This document shows positions 1 through 6,658 of a DNA stretch of 8,236 bases, piece after piece. How positions within the stretch are numbered: the stretch's first letter is position 1; every line of letters starts with the position of its first letter. The position numbers and the translations under genes are program-made. A model generated the notes under the pieces. That model was not told the origin of the DNA. It was given only the letters and a program-made list of their open reading frames with translations, and searched no databases. Source of the stretch: Desulfobacteraceae bacterium (GTDB lineage: Bacteria; Desulfobacterota; Desulfobacteria; Desulfobacterales; Desulfobacteraceae); NCBI GenBank assembly GCA_023140455.1, contig JAGLLQ010000059.1:1-8236 (forward strand), read 5' to 3'.

Positions 1-284
1 CAGGCTTAAAAGCTTGTGCAGATGATGCGGGTCTCGACTTGATAGTATCCCAGGCAGGAGCAATGGCTGGTGTGTTTTTCAACAAATCTGATGTGAATAA
101 TTTTGATGATGCAAAAGAATCTGATCTTAAAATGTTTTCTACATATTATCACGGAATGCTTAAAAAAGGTGTCTATCTCGCACCTTCTCAATTTGAAGCC
201 ATTTTTATGTCAACTGCCCATACAGATGAAGATATTGAGAAGACCATTACAGCAGCGGCAGAAGTAATGAAAGATCTGAAATAA
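1..284 (+). CDS. hemL: Glutamate-1-semialdehyde 2,1-aminomutase, C-terminal part (5' end outside window)
   Basis: Only the last 93 or so residues are present; the frame is open from base 3 and ends with TAA at 282-284. The enzyme is a cytoplasmic PLP-dependent aminomutase that turns glutamate-1-semialdehyde into 5-aminolevulinate, the first dedicated tetrapyrrole precursor, in the C5 pathway. The visible tail matches the family C-terminus: a QAGAMAGVFF strand, an acidic DDAKESDLKMF helix, then the characteristic HGMLKKGVYLAPSQFEA stretch and the STAHTDEDI motif before the final helix. The PLP-binding lysine lies upstream and cannot be checked. The next gene, mpl, starts on the base after the stop codon, so the two are very likely co-transcribed. 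A TTG at 39 is in frame but is internal, not a start. Recognition is by family resemblance and is strong for a fragment. Confidence 0.93.
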   Translation, partial: GLKACADDAGLDLIVSQAGAMAGVFFNKSDVNNFDDAKESDLKMFSTYYHGMLKKGVYLAPSQFEAIFMSTAHTDEDIEKTITAAAEVMKDLK

Positions 285-1676
285 ATGAGTACCAGAAAAA
301 TTCATTTAATTTCTGCATGCGGCACTGGTATGGGTACGCTTGCCTGCATGCTTCAAGAAGCAGGATATGAAGTGTCAGGTTCGGATCAAAATGTCTATCC
401 ACCTATGAGCGATTTTCTTAAGCAAAAGAAAATCAAACTATTTAAAGGGTTTGATCCTGATAATATCCCACATAAAACTGATCTGGTTATTATTGGTAAT
501 GCTGTTACAAAAGAAAACATTGAAGCAAGATATGTTATTGAACATAAAATCCCATATTTATCCATGCCCCAGGCTTTAAATAAATTTTTTGCTGAAAATA
601 AAAAAGTTATTCTTGTAACCGGTACTCATGGAAAAACTACTACCGCGGCAATCATGGCGTATCTACTTCATGAAGCAGGATTAGACCCATCTTTTATGAT
701 TGGAGGTATTCTAAACAACTTTAACTCAAGCTATCATATTGGCAAGGGTGAATACTTTGTTATTGAAGGCGATGAATATGATACTGCCTTTTTCGACAAA
801 GGTCCGAAATTTATGCATTATGATCCTGTGATAACCATTAATACAGGAATTGAGTTTGATCATGCTGATATTTTTAATAATCTTGATCACATAAAAGGAG
901 TTTTTAAAAATTTTTTAAAAAAACTTAAGCCTGATTCTCTCTTAATTGCATCAGGCGAAAACCAATCTCTTAATGATATTTTTGAATTTGCAAATTGCAA
1001 AATTGAAAAATATGGTCAGAACTCCAAATTTTGGTCATTTGACAATTATAAGGTGGAATCAGGCAAAGCGTTTTTTGAAATAAAAACCCCTGGAAAAGCT
1101 GTTATCGGCATTGAAACTTCTCTTATGGGCAAACACAATATAATGAATACTCTATCTGTTGCCTGCGCTGCAAACACTTTATGTATATCGGAACAAGTTT
1201 TTAAAAATGCTATGAAGAAATTTACCGGCATTAAAAGAAGACAGGAAATCAGAGGTATTAAAAATGGTGTTATAGTAATGGATGATTTTGCACACCATCC
1301 AACTGCTGTCAAAGAGACTATTGCAGCAGTTAAACCTTTTTATACACAAGGCAGGATTATAATAATTTTTGAACCTGGAACCAACACCAGCATGCGAGAT
1401 ATTTTCCAAACCATATACCCGGAATCTTTTGAAGAAGCTGACATTGTTTGCATTAAAGAGCCATCCGGTATTGCTAAAATTCCTGTGAAGGAAAGATTAT
1501 CAGCAAAAAAACTTGTAAAGGACATCATGGCAAAGGGTATAGAAGCACTATATTTTCAAGAGACAGATGCAATTGTCGCTTTTATAACAAAACAGGCAAT
1601 AAAAGGCGATCTTGTACTTGTCATGTCTAACAAGGGTTTTGATAATATTCACTTAAGAATACTCAATAATTTATAA
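285..1676 (+). CDS. mpl: UDP-N-acetylmuramate:L-alanyl-gamma-D-glutamyl-meso-diaminopimelate ligase (murein peptide ligase)
   Basis: A 463-residue Mur-ligase family protein, close to the usual Mpl length. Mpl joins recycled murein tripeptide to UDP-MurNAc using ATP in the cytoplasm, bypassing MurC, MurD and MurE. Visible parts in order: an N-terminal UDP-binding glycine-rich loop (CGTGMGTLA, residues 12-20); the ATP-binding P-loop GTHGKTT at 113-119; the EGDEYDTAFFDK block at 161-172, whose form is typical of Mpl rather than MurC; FDHADIF at 191-197; a KHN motif at 283-285; and the C-terminal DDFAHHP motif at 333-339. The ATG abuts the hemL stop codon, with only a weak purine-rich stretch upstream, so translation may be coupled. 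The 3' end overlaps the next start by one base (TAATG). MurC is the main alternative, but EGDEYDTAFFD and the EPGTNTSMR segment (363-371) favour Mpl. Confidence 0.94.
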   Translation: MSTRKIHLISACGTGMGTLACMLQEAGYEVSGSDQNVYPPMSDFLKQKKIKLFKGFDPDNIPHKTDLVIIGNAVTKENIEARYVIEHKIPYLSMPQALNKFFAENKKVILVTGTHGKTTTAAIMAYLLHEAGLDPSFMIGGILNNFNSSYHIGKGEYFVIEGDEYDTAFFDKGPKFMHYDPVITINTGIEFDHADIFNNLDHIKGVFKNFLKKLKPDSLLIASGENQSLNDIFEFANCKIEKYGQNSKFWSFDNYKVESGKAFFEIKTPGKAVIGIETSLMGKHNIMNTLSVACAANTLCISEQVFKNAMKKFTGIKRRQEIRGIKNGVIVMDDFAHHPTAVKETIAAVKPFYTQGRIIIIFEPGTNTSMRDIFQTIYPESFEEADIVCIKEPSGIAKIPVKERLSAKKLVKDIMAKGIEALYFQETDAIVAFITKQAIKGDLVLVMSNKGFDNIHLRILNNL

Positions 1677-1885
1677 TGGAAAAAAAAACTATTTACAAAA
1701 TTGTTAGTATAGGATGTTTACATACATTTTTATATCTTTATCTTATACCATTTGTCATCTTTCCAGCATTTGGAAAAAATGGTCTAAAATTGGCTGTGGC
1801 AATAGCAATTGCCATATCAATAATAATATTAATTACTATTTTTATCGAAAAATCAAACAGGAGCAATAAATATGGAAAAAATTGA
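1676..1885 (+). CDS. Small two-helix membrane protein, unknown function
   Basis: I do not recognise this 69-residue protein. It has a short basic N-terminus (MEKKTIYK), a hydrophobic helix at about residues 9-29 (with Cys14 and His16 near its start), a short PAFGKNG turn, a second hydrophobic helix at about 37-57 rich in Ile and Ala, and a basic, Asn-rich tail. By the positive-inside rule both ends should face the cytoplasm, making a helical hairpin. It sits between mpl and the hemerythrin-like gene: its ATG shares one base with the mpl stop (TAATG), and its last 14 bases overlap the next gene, whose ribosome binding site lies inside it. It has no Shine-Dalgarno of its own, so it probably depends on coupling to mpl. 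A run of nine A bases follows the first codon. The tight packing supports a real gene; its function cannot be inferred. Confidence 0.75.
   Translation: MEKKTIYKIVSIGCLHTFLYLYLIPFVIFPAFGKNGLKLAVAIAIAISIIILITIFIEKSNRSNKYGKN
1859..1863 (+). promoter_or_regulatory. Ribosome binding site of the hemerythrin-like gene
   Basis: AGGAG lies eight bases before the ATG at 1872, inside the 3' end of the small membrane protein gene. It fixes the start of the hemerythrin-like gene and shows that this start is used despite the 14-base overlap. Confidence 0.75.
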
Positions 1886-2300
1886 ATGGAATGAAAAATT
1901 AAGCGTTGATATTCCTGAAATAGACGAACTTCAAAAGAAAATGTTCGCCCTTATCAATGCATTAATTGATCTAAAGGAGAGTGATGCTGAAGGGAAAGAA
2001 TGTGCAAATATGATTTCTGAAATCAGCGAATACAGCAAGTACTACTTCAGTATTGAAGAAGAATATCTTAAGAAAAATAAATACCCGGAATTTGCAGACC
2101 ATACCAAAATGCATCGTAAGTTTGAAACATTTGTTATGAGTCTTCGCAGACTTGTTGCTGATGACAAAGCCAATTTAAACGACGAAACAATTAATAATTT
2201 AAAGGACTTACTTATAACTCATATTGAAACTCTTGATTCAAAATTTGTTCCTTTTCTACGAACAAATAACTTTATTAACAAATATAGTAAAAAAAAATAG
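1872..2300 (+). CDS. Hemerythrin-like four-helix protein with one iron site degraded
   Basis: A 142-residue cytoplasmic single-domain protein with the bacteriohemerythrin layout: W6, the IDEL motif (17-20) opening helix A, SIEEEYL (60-66), YPEFADHTKMH (71-81), and the LLITHIETLD segment (113-122) of the last helix. Family members hold a non-haem di-iron centre with five His and two carboxylates and bind oxygen. Aligned to that pattern, Glu62, His77, His81, His117 and Asp122 are kept. The His of the usual IDxQH motif is Gln21, and the His of the usual HFxxEE motif is Tyr58. In the classical protein these two histidines are the terminal ligands of one iron, so that site looks lost while the three-histidine site looks intact. 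Oxygen binding of the normal kind is therefore doubtful; a mono-iron, other-metal or purely structural role is inference. The gene overlaps the small membrane protein gene by 14 bases and ends in a run of nine A bases before TAG. Confidence 0.88.
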   Translation: MEKIEWNEKLSVDIPEIDELQKKMFALINALIDLKESDAEGKECANMISEISEYSKYYFSIEEEYLKKNKYPEFADHTKMHRKFETFVMSLRRLVADDKANLNDETINNLKDLLITHIETLDSKFVPFLRTNNFINKYSKKK

Positions 2301-2318
2301 AAATAACTAAAGGATTTT

Positions 2319-2343
2319 ATATCGTGTGACGATATTTTATTTA
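2319..2343 (+). terminator. Weak hairpin with T-rich tail after the hemerythrin-like gene
   Basis: ATATCG at 2319-2324 pairs perfectly with CGATAT at 2330-2335 around a five-base TGTGA loop, followed by TTTATTTA. The six-pair stem has only two G-C pairs, so termination would be weak; it could equally be a dyad bound by a regulator. It is the only terminator-like element between the first operon and the next gene. Confidence 0.3.
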
Positions 2344-2414
2344 ACAGGAAAATAGTTGTAATATATAAAAAAGTATGTTATGGGCTGAAAATAAAAGGAT
2401 TTAATGAGATTGGT

Positions 2415-2420
2415 TATACT
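2415..2420 (+). promoter_or_regulatory. Candidate -10 element ahead of the D-R-R protein gene
   Basis: TATACT is a good -10 hexamer, but no convincing -35 lies 16-18 bases upstream. Transcription from here would give a leader of about 15-20 bases containing only the ribosome binding site. In DNA this AT-rich such hexamers arise often by chance. Apart from the hairpin and this site, the 143-base spacer 2301-2443 shows nothing recognisable. Confidence 0.25.
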
Positions 2421-2428
2421 TATAGTTC

Positions 2429-2435
2429 AAGGAGG
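2429..2435 (+). promoter_or_regulatory. Strong ribosome binding site of the D-R-R protein gene
   Basis: A full-consensus AAGGAGG sits eight bases before the ATG at 2444. It is the best Shine-Dalgarno in the window and the main support that the short gene after it is translated. Confidence 0.85.
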
Positions 2436-2443
2436 AACTTCCC

Positions 2444-2677
2444 ATGACTTTTCAATACAAAACAATTCCATACCGCGAGACAAGTATTGGCTCAGTTGAC
2501 CGAGTCAAACATATGCCTGGGGATAGTCAAAAAACTATTACCCGAAAATTTAAAAAAGATCGGCGTAAAAACAAACGGGACAGGCGAGACAGCGTCAGAG
2601 AAGGCGTAATAGTTGAGTTGTCAAGCGATAATAATAGAAGGAAAACTAAAGACAGAAGAAAAAACAGATATCAATAA
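2444..2677 (+). CDS. Small, highly basic protein with repeated D-R-R motifs, unknown function
   Basis: I do not recognise this 77-residue protein. The first 30 residues are mixed and polar with two prolines and no signal peptide or membrane helix. The rest is extremely rich in Arg and Lys: KKDRRKNKRDRRDS at 37-50, a short hydrophobic strand GVIVELS at 54-60, then NRRKTKDRRKNRY at 64-76. The arrangement of basic repeat, beta-like strand and basic repeat looks like a duplicated module centred on D-R-R-K/D and suggests binding to nucleic acid or another polyanion, which is inference only. RxxxR-rich stretches also precede PilZ domains, but no PilZ domain follows here. The gene stands alone between two spacers of about 145-150 bases, so it may be a separate transcription unit. 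The perfect ribosome binding site at 2429-2435 supports this start and real expression. Confidence 0.72.
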   Translation: MTFQYKTIPYRETSIGSVDRVKHMPGDSQKTITRKFKKDRRKNKRDRRDSVREGVIVELSSDNNRRKTKDRRKNRYQ

Positions 2678-2741
2678 TTTTTCAGTTAAATACTCCTATC
2701 TTATACTTCTTATAAATTTTTTCTGCCTTATTAATCTTATA

Positions 2742-2779
2742 TATAATAGTTGTTTGTACATTAGCCACCCGCCTATCTT
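2742..2779 (+). promoter_or_regulatory. Candidate promoter elements upstream of recD
   Basis: Two overlapping possibilities lie in the 151-base spacer 2678-2828. One is TTGTTT (2750-2755), 18 bases, TATCTT (2774-2779), giving a leader of roughly 40 bases. The other is a perfect TATAAT at 2742-2747 with only a poor -35 (TTTCTG, 2720-2725). Both are unremarkable for AT-rich DNA. No terminator hairpin for the preceding gene was seen here; the T-run at 2793-2800 has no stem before it. Confidence 0.28.
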
Positions 2780-2828
2780 TACAATTTCTCTTGTTTTTTT
2801 AGTCAAAAGTAACTAAATTAGTAGGGTT

Positions 2829-4568
2829 ATGCAGAATGATACAAACATATTATTTAAAACAGGCTTTTTCTCATACCTTGATTATTATTTTGCAGATACA
2901 TTATTAACAATTGCCAAAGAGAATAATCAAATTGTAAAATTATCTGCTGCTCTTGTTTCTAAAACTTCCCGTGATGGACATATCTGTATAGATATATCTC
3001 AAATGGCCAATGAATCCATTGATACCAATGACCCTTCTTATCCTGAAAAAACAATTAAATACAACCTTCCTGGAAAAAAAGAATGGATTGAGGCTTTAAA
3101 ATCAAGCAGAATAGTTGGAGAAGACTGCAATTGTCCTCTTGTGTTAGATTCTGATAATAAGCTCTACCTTGCAAGATACTTTGACTATCAAAAAAGAATC
3201 ATAAAAAACATATCACAAAGAATCCGGAACAAACCTGCAAACATCAATATGTCAGCGCTTGACACTGAATTGAATAAGTACTTTAAAGCCATAAAGACAT
3301 ATTCGCATGAAAAAAATCAGGGCATAAGCATACAAAAACAAGCAGTGCAAAAAGCTATTTTAAATAATTTTTTAATTATATCTGGTGGTCCCGGCACTGG
3401 AAAAACACACATTACAGATAAAATTGCAAAAACCTTTGTAAATCTATCTGATTCAACAACTCCCGCTAAGATAGTAAACACTGCTCCCACAGGTAAAGCC
3501 GCATCAAAACTAAAAGCAGGCTTAACTATTCACAGGCTTTTGCAAATCAAAACATCTGCCGGTATAACCACTAAAAAGACTAAGGTAAGAGTTGCTGCTG
3601 ACCTTGTTATTATAGATGAAGCGTCTATGATTGATATCTCCCTCATGGCAAAGCTTGTAGAAGCAATACCTTTAGATTCAAAGGTTATTATCATTGGTGA
3701 TCAGAACCAACTTGGCTCAATCGAGACAGGTTCTGTTTTTGCAGACATTTGTCTTTCAAAGCAATTGAGCAGCTTGATAGTTAATCTTGAATATAATTTC
3801 AGATCTGGGGGTAAAAAAGAAATTGATAAGCTTGCAAAGGCCATTAATTCAGGTGATCAGACTTTAATTGAAAATATTTTAACTAATGCTCAAGATAACA
3901 ATACCAGATCTGACAATATTGGGGATCTTTCCTTTATTAGTATTAATGATCCATCTGAAATCACATCTAAACTTAAAGATCTGATTCTTAAAGAATATAC
4001 TCCTTATATAAAAGAGAATGATCTATCCCTTGCATACAAAGAACTTGACCGGTTCAAAATTCTGTGCAGCCACAGAAAAAACTTTTTTGGCGCAGATAGT
4101 ATAAATATATTTACAGAAAAACTTTTACAGGATTACCGCATTCATGATATAAAGCATCCTTTGTTAAAATCAATTTTGATGATTACAAAAAATGATTATA
4201 ATAAGCTCCTGTTTAATGGAGATATAGGGATGATTATAGAAAAGGACGGAACCAAAGAAGCTGTTTTTATGAATGAAGATTCAACTTTACGCTCATTTAA
4301 ACTTTCTGAACTTAAAACCTTTGAACAGGCATATGCAATTACAGTACATAAAAGCCAGGGCTCAGAATTTGACCATGTCCTTTTTATCCTCCCTCCTGCT
4401 GCTTCGACTCTTCTTACCAAAGAACTTTTATATACTGCAATAACAAGAGCTCGAAAAAAAGTAACCATTGCAGGCGATATTGATGTTATTAAAAAGGTTG
4501 TCGGATCATATTCAAAAAAAGAATCCGGGTTAACTAAAATGCTTGATAAAACACTACTTGGACAATGA
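2829..4568 (+). CDS. recD: Exodeoxyribonuclease V alpha subunit (RecD, SF1B 5'-3' helicase)
   Basis: A 579-residue protein, similar in length to E. coli RecD (about 608). RecD is the 5'-3' motor of the RecBCD double-strand break repair nuclease. The N-terminal domain (about 1-130) has the family features FxxYLDYYFADTL and RDGHICIDI. The helicase core follows in order: Q-motif region QKQAVQKAI (169-177), Walker A GGPGTGKTH (186-194), motif Ia NTAPTGKAASKL (217-228), Walker B IDEASMID (262-269), motif III GDQNQLGS (290-297), motif IV FRSGG (324-328), motif V VHKSQGSEFD (506-515) and motif VI LYTAITRARK (534-543). No ATPase residue appears lost. The start is the first ATG after an in-frame TAA at 2814; its only Shine-Dalgarno-like sequence, AGGG, is very close (two bases). 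recB and recC are not in the window. The longer RecD2 type is disfavoured by length and N-terminus. Confidence 0.93.
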   Translation: MQNDTNILFKTGFFSYLDYYFADTLLTIAKENNQIVKLSAALVSKTSRDGHICIDISQMANESIDTNDPSYPEKTIKYNLPGKKEWIEALKSSRIVGEDCNCPLVLDSDNKLYLARYFDYQKRIIKNISQRIRNKPANINMSALDTELNKYFKAIKTYSHEKNQGISIQKQAVQKAILNNFLIISGGPGTGKTHITDKIAKTFVNLSDSTTPAKIVNTAPTGKAASKLKAGLTIHRLLQIKTSAGITTKKTKVRVAADLVIIDEASMIDISLMAKLVEAIPLDSKVIIIGDQNQLGSIETGSVFADICLSKQLSSLIVNLEYNFRSGGKKEIDKLAKAINSGDQTLIENILTNAQDNNTRSDNIGDLSFISINDPSEITSKLKDLILKEYTPYIKENDLSLAYKELDRFKILCSHRKNFFGADSINIFTEKLLQDYRIHDIKHPLLKSILMITKNDYNKLLFNGDIGMIIEKDGTKEAVFMNEDSTLRSFKLSELKTFEQAYAITVHKSQGSEFDHVLFILPPAASTLLTKELLYTAITRARKKVTIAGDIDVIKKVVGSYSKKESGLTKMLDKTLLGQ

Positions 4569-5215
4569 AAAGAAAAATTAATAAATTTCTTAAAAGCACA
4601 ATTATAAGTTATTTTTTATTTGCCATTATTAATATTTATCTTTTTACTGTACGTGTGAAGTTTGAAGATGAAGATGAACTCCTTGACCATCTTAAAAATG
4701 GCGGCTCTGCAGTCTTAGACCTATCACATCAACATTTCTTTGTTTGCATAAAAGCATTTAAAAGATATTTAAAATACAATGTTGGCGGCATAATCAGCAA
4801 AAGCAGTGATGGCAATGTTATGGCACTTATCGCTAAATTAAACAAATACACTCCCATAAGAGGATCATCATCCAGAGGCGGAAAAGAAGCAATGGAATTA
4901 ATGATAGAACATCTTTCTAATAAAAACAGTGTTTGTGCTCACGCTACCGATGGACCAAAAGGGCCTCTTGGGATAGTTAAACCCGGCTCCATACGCATTG
5001 CTCAAAAATCAGGTGCTGTTATTTTTCCCTGCTTTGCCATCGCAAATTCAGCGTGGTATTTAAGCTCATGGGACAAACAACTGATTCCAAAACCTTTTTC
5101 AAAAATAACAATTAAATTTGGGAAATTAATCACAGTGGATTCAATTAAAACAAACGATGATTTTGAAAATAAAAGAATGCAACTTCAAAATACTTTGACA
5201 AAATATATAAAATAA
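4565..5215 (+). CDS. DUF374-type lysophospholipid acyltransferase family protein
   Basis: A 216-residue protein with an N-terminal hydrophobic helix (about 11-29) that probably tethers it to the inner face of the cytoplasmic membrane. The rest matches the DUF374 branch of the LPLAT acyltransferases: a catalytic-region histidine block SHQHFF (54-59, where WH is more usual), IISKSSDG (76-83), PIRGSSSRGGKEA (97-109), the TDGPKGP substrate-loop signature (128-134), GSIRIAQKSGA (141-151) and WDKQLIPKPF (169-178). Relatives transfer acyl groups to glycerolipids or lipid A-like acceptors, but the substrate of this branch is not established and cannot be read here. The start ATG overlaps the recD stop (ATGA), and no clear Shine-Dalgarno is present, implying coupled translation. 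resB follows after 13 bases, so this gene links recD to the cytochrome maturation genes in one probable operon. Confidence 0.88.
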   Translation: MKRKINKFLKSTIISYFLFAIINIYLFTVRVKFEDEDELLDHLKNGGSAVLDLSHQHFFVCIKAFKRYLKYNVGGIISKSSDGNVMALIAKLNKYTPIRGSSSRGGKEAMELMIEHLSNKNSVCAHATDGPKGPLGIVKPGSIRIAQKSGAVIFPCFAIANSAWYLSSWDKQLIPKPFSKITIKFGKLITVDSIKTNDDFENKRMQLQNTLTKYIK

Positions 5216-5220
5216 GGTGG
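5214..5220 (+). promoter_or_regulatory. Ribosome binding site deciding the resB start
   Basis: AAGGTGG (one mismatch from AAGGAGG) lies eight bases before the ATG at 5229. An in-frame GTG at 5217 falls inside this site and so is not a plausible start; the ATG is preferred. Confidence 0.7.
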
Positions 5221-5228
5221 ATTTTAAA

Positions 5229-6620
5229 ATGACTGAAACTAAGCCTCACCAGAAACACAATAAACAAAAGAATAAAAAAATAAGCTCACAAATCTGGGAT
5301 TTTTTTGCCTCTGTCAAACTTGCAATTATTGTTTTGATTTTAATTGCTGCAACATCAATCATTGGGACTATTATCCCTCAAAATGCTGGTGAATCTTTTT
5401 ATCTTCACAACTATGGCGAGTCTACATTCAAATTTTTTTCAATGTTGAATTTTTTTGACATGTATCATGCATGGTGGTTCCTCCTCTTACTCTTTTTACT
5501 TGTTATTAATTTAATTGCCTGTTCAATTGACAGACTTAACAAAACATGGAAAATAATTTTCCCCAAAAAAATATCATTTAATATCGAAAGATTTAAAAAA
5601 ATAAAAACCCATAAAACATTTACAAAAAAGAATGATTTTGAACAGCTTGTACCTGAATACAGAAATTATTTATCTAAACAATTTAAAACTATTATAGAAA
5701 AAGAGACTGAAAATAGTACTGCAATTTTTGGAGAAAAGGGAAGATGGACAAGACTCGGCGTCTATATTGTTCACTTAAGCATTCTCTTCCTTCTTGTGGG
5801 AGCCTTAGTTGGCAGTCTTTTGGGATTTAAAGGGTATTTAAAGCTTAATGAAGGACAATCTTCAGATTCTGTTATGATTTCAAAACAGAAAATAGAAAAA
5901 AAGTTTGGGTTTACAATAAAATGCAACACTTTTGATGTTAAATTTTACGATACAGGCGCACCAGAGGAGTTTAAATCAAATATTTCTATAATTGAAAATG
6001 ATAAAGAAATCTTTAAAGAGGACATAATTGTAAATGATCCACTTCGTTATAAAAGTATAAATTTTTTCCAGTCAAATTATGGTGTTTCAGATGCTGATAG
6101 CCTGACTTTAGAAATTGAAAGCATAAAAAGCAAAATGGTTTATCATGAAAATATAAAAACAGGTCAAAGTTTTGATCTCCCTGAAGGTGGTGGGACCTTT
6201 ACTTTAATGAGATACCTTCCTCAATTTGATTTCAAAGGGCATAACCTTGGAGAATCATTCATAGGCACTGTTAAAAAACCTGACGGAAAAGAATTTATGG
6301 TGGTTCTGCCTACAAGGTACCCAACTTTTGACAAAATGAGACGCGGTGATTTTGCTTTTGTTGCTGAGAATTATACAAAAAAATACTATACCGGACTCCA
6401 GGTAACATATGATCCAGGAGTTATTTATGTATATACTGGTTTTATTTTAATGATTTTAGGATGCTTTGTTACTTTTTTCATGTCACACCAGAGCATCATG
6501 GTGGAAATCACAAAAGGAAAAAATGCTGAATTGAATGTTTTTATTTCTGGGAAGGCCAACAGAAACAATCAAAGCATGAAAATAAAAATTGAAAAACTGG
6601 CTAAGCAACTGGCTAAATGA
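5229..6620 (+). CDS. resB: Cytochrome c biogenesis protein ResB (Ccs1), System II
   Basis: A 463-residue membrane protein that works with CcsA to move heme across the cytoplasmic membrane and attach it to CxxCH motifs of apocytochromes. After a basic N-terminus come helix 1 (about 29-49), ending in the family signature GTIIPQ (46-51), and helix 2 (about 82-99), followed by NLIACSIDR. Helix 3 (about 177-199) carries the conserved His182 in VYIVHLSIL, and a large extracytoplasmic domain (about 200-395) contains the PLRYKSINFFQSNYG block (271-285). Helix 4 (about 397-417) is introduced by DPGVIYVYTG and followed by SHQS. This is the normal four-helix ResB layout. The start is set by AAGGTGG at 5214-5220. 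The gene ends with a 12-base tandem duplication (AACTGGCTAA at 6595-6604 and 6607-6616) encoding KLAKQLAK. ccsA follows after 38 bases, as expected for a functional pair. Confidence 0.93.
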   Translation: MTETKPHQKHNKQKNKKISSQIWDFFASVKLAIIVLILIAATSIIGTIIPQNAGESFYLHNYGESTFKFFSMLNFFDMYHAWWFLLLLFLLVINLIACSIDRLNKTWKIIFPKKISFNIERFKKIKTHKTFTKKNDFEQLVPEYRNYLSKQFKTIIEKETENSTAIFGEKGRWTRLGVYIVHLSILFLLVGALVGSLLGFKGYLKLNEGQSSDSVMISKQKIEKKFGFTIKCNTFDVKFYDTGAPEEFKSNISIIENDKEIFKEDIIVNDPLRYKSINFFQSNYGVSDADSLTLEIESIKSKMVYHENIKTGQSFDLPEGGGTFTLMRYLPQFDFKGHNLGESFIGTVKKPDGKEFMVVLPTRYPTFDKMRRGDFAFVAENYTKKYYTGLQVTYDPGVIYVYTGFILMILGCFVTFFMSHQSIMVEITKGKNAELNVFISGKANRNNQSMKIKIEKLAKQLAK

Positions 6621-6625
6621 TTAGC
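6612..6625 (+). other. Small stem-loop spanning the resB stop codon
   Basis: GCTAA at 6612-6616 pairs with TTAGC at 6621-6625 around a four-base loop ATGA that contains the stop codon. Two further G-T pairs could extend it. No T-run follows, so it is not a terminator; it may be an mRNA processing or stability element, or chance. Confidence 0.3.
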
Positions 6626-6658
6626 TGATTTAATTAGAATAAAAGGAAAATAATCGTT

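Noticed and set aside
905..928. T and A runs in mpl including an A-AAA-AAA slippery heptamer, considered as a programmed frameshift
   Set aside because: The zero frame continues through all conserved Mpl motifs, and no stimulatory stem-loop or useful alternative frame was seen.
1046..1528. Three - strand frames inside mpl
   Set aside because: They are antisense shadows of a strongly recognised gene and show no domain signal.
2404..2499. A 31-codon + strand frame starting at ATG 2404 after AAAAGGA, overlapping the start of the D-R-R gene
   Set aside because: It has a possible ribosome site, but it spans the candidate -10, shows no recognisable protein character, and competes with the much better AAGGAGG start at 2444. 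An upstream coding leader is possible but unsupported.
2613..2816. A + strand reading frame of 67 codons with a hydrophobic middle, overlapping the D-R-R gene
   Set aside because: It starts with TTG without a ribosome site inside another gene, and its hydrophobic residues simply reflect T-rich spacer DNA.
2811..2823. ACTAA-A-TTAGT inverted repeat just before recD
   Set aside because: Only five pairs around one base, in AT-rich DNA; too short to support as a site or hairpin.
4196..4468. A 90-codon - strand frame inside recD
   Set aside because: It is antisense to helicase motifs V and VI, which explain the sequence fully.
5217..5228. GTG at 5217 as an alternative resB start
   Set aside because: It lies within the AAGGTGG ribosome site, which is correctly spaced for the ATG at 5229.
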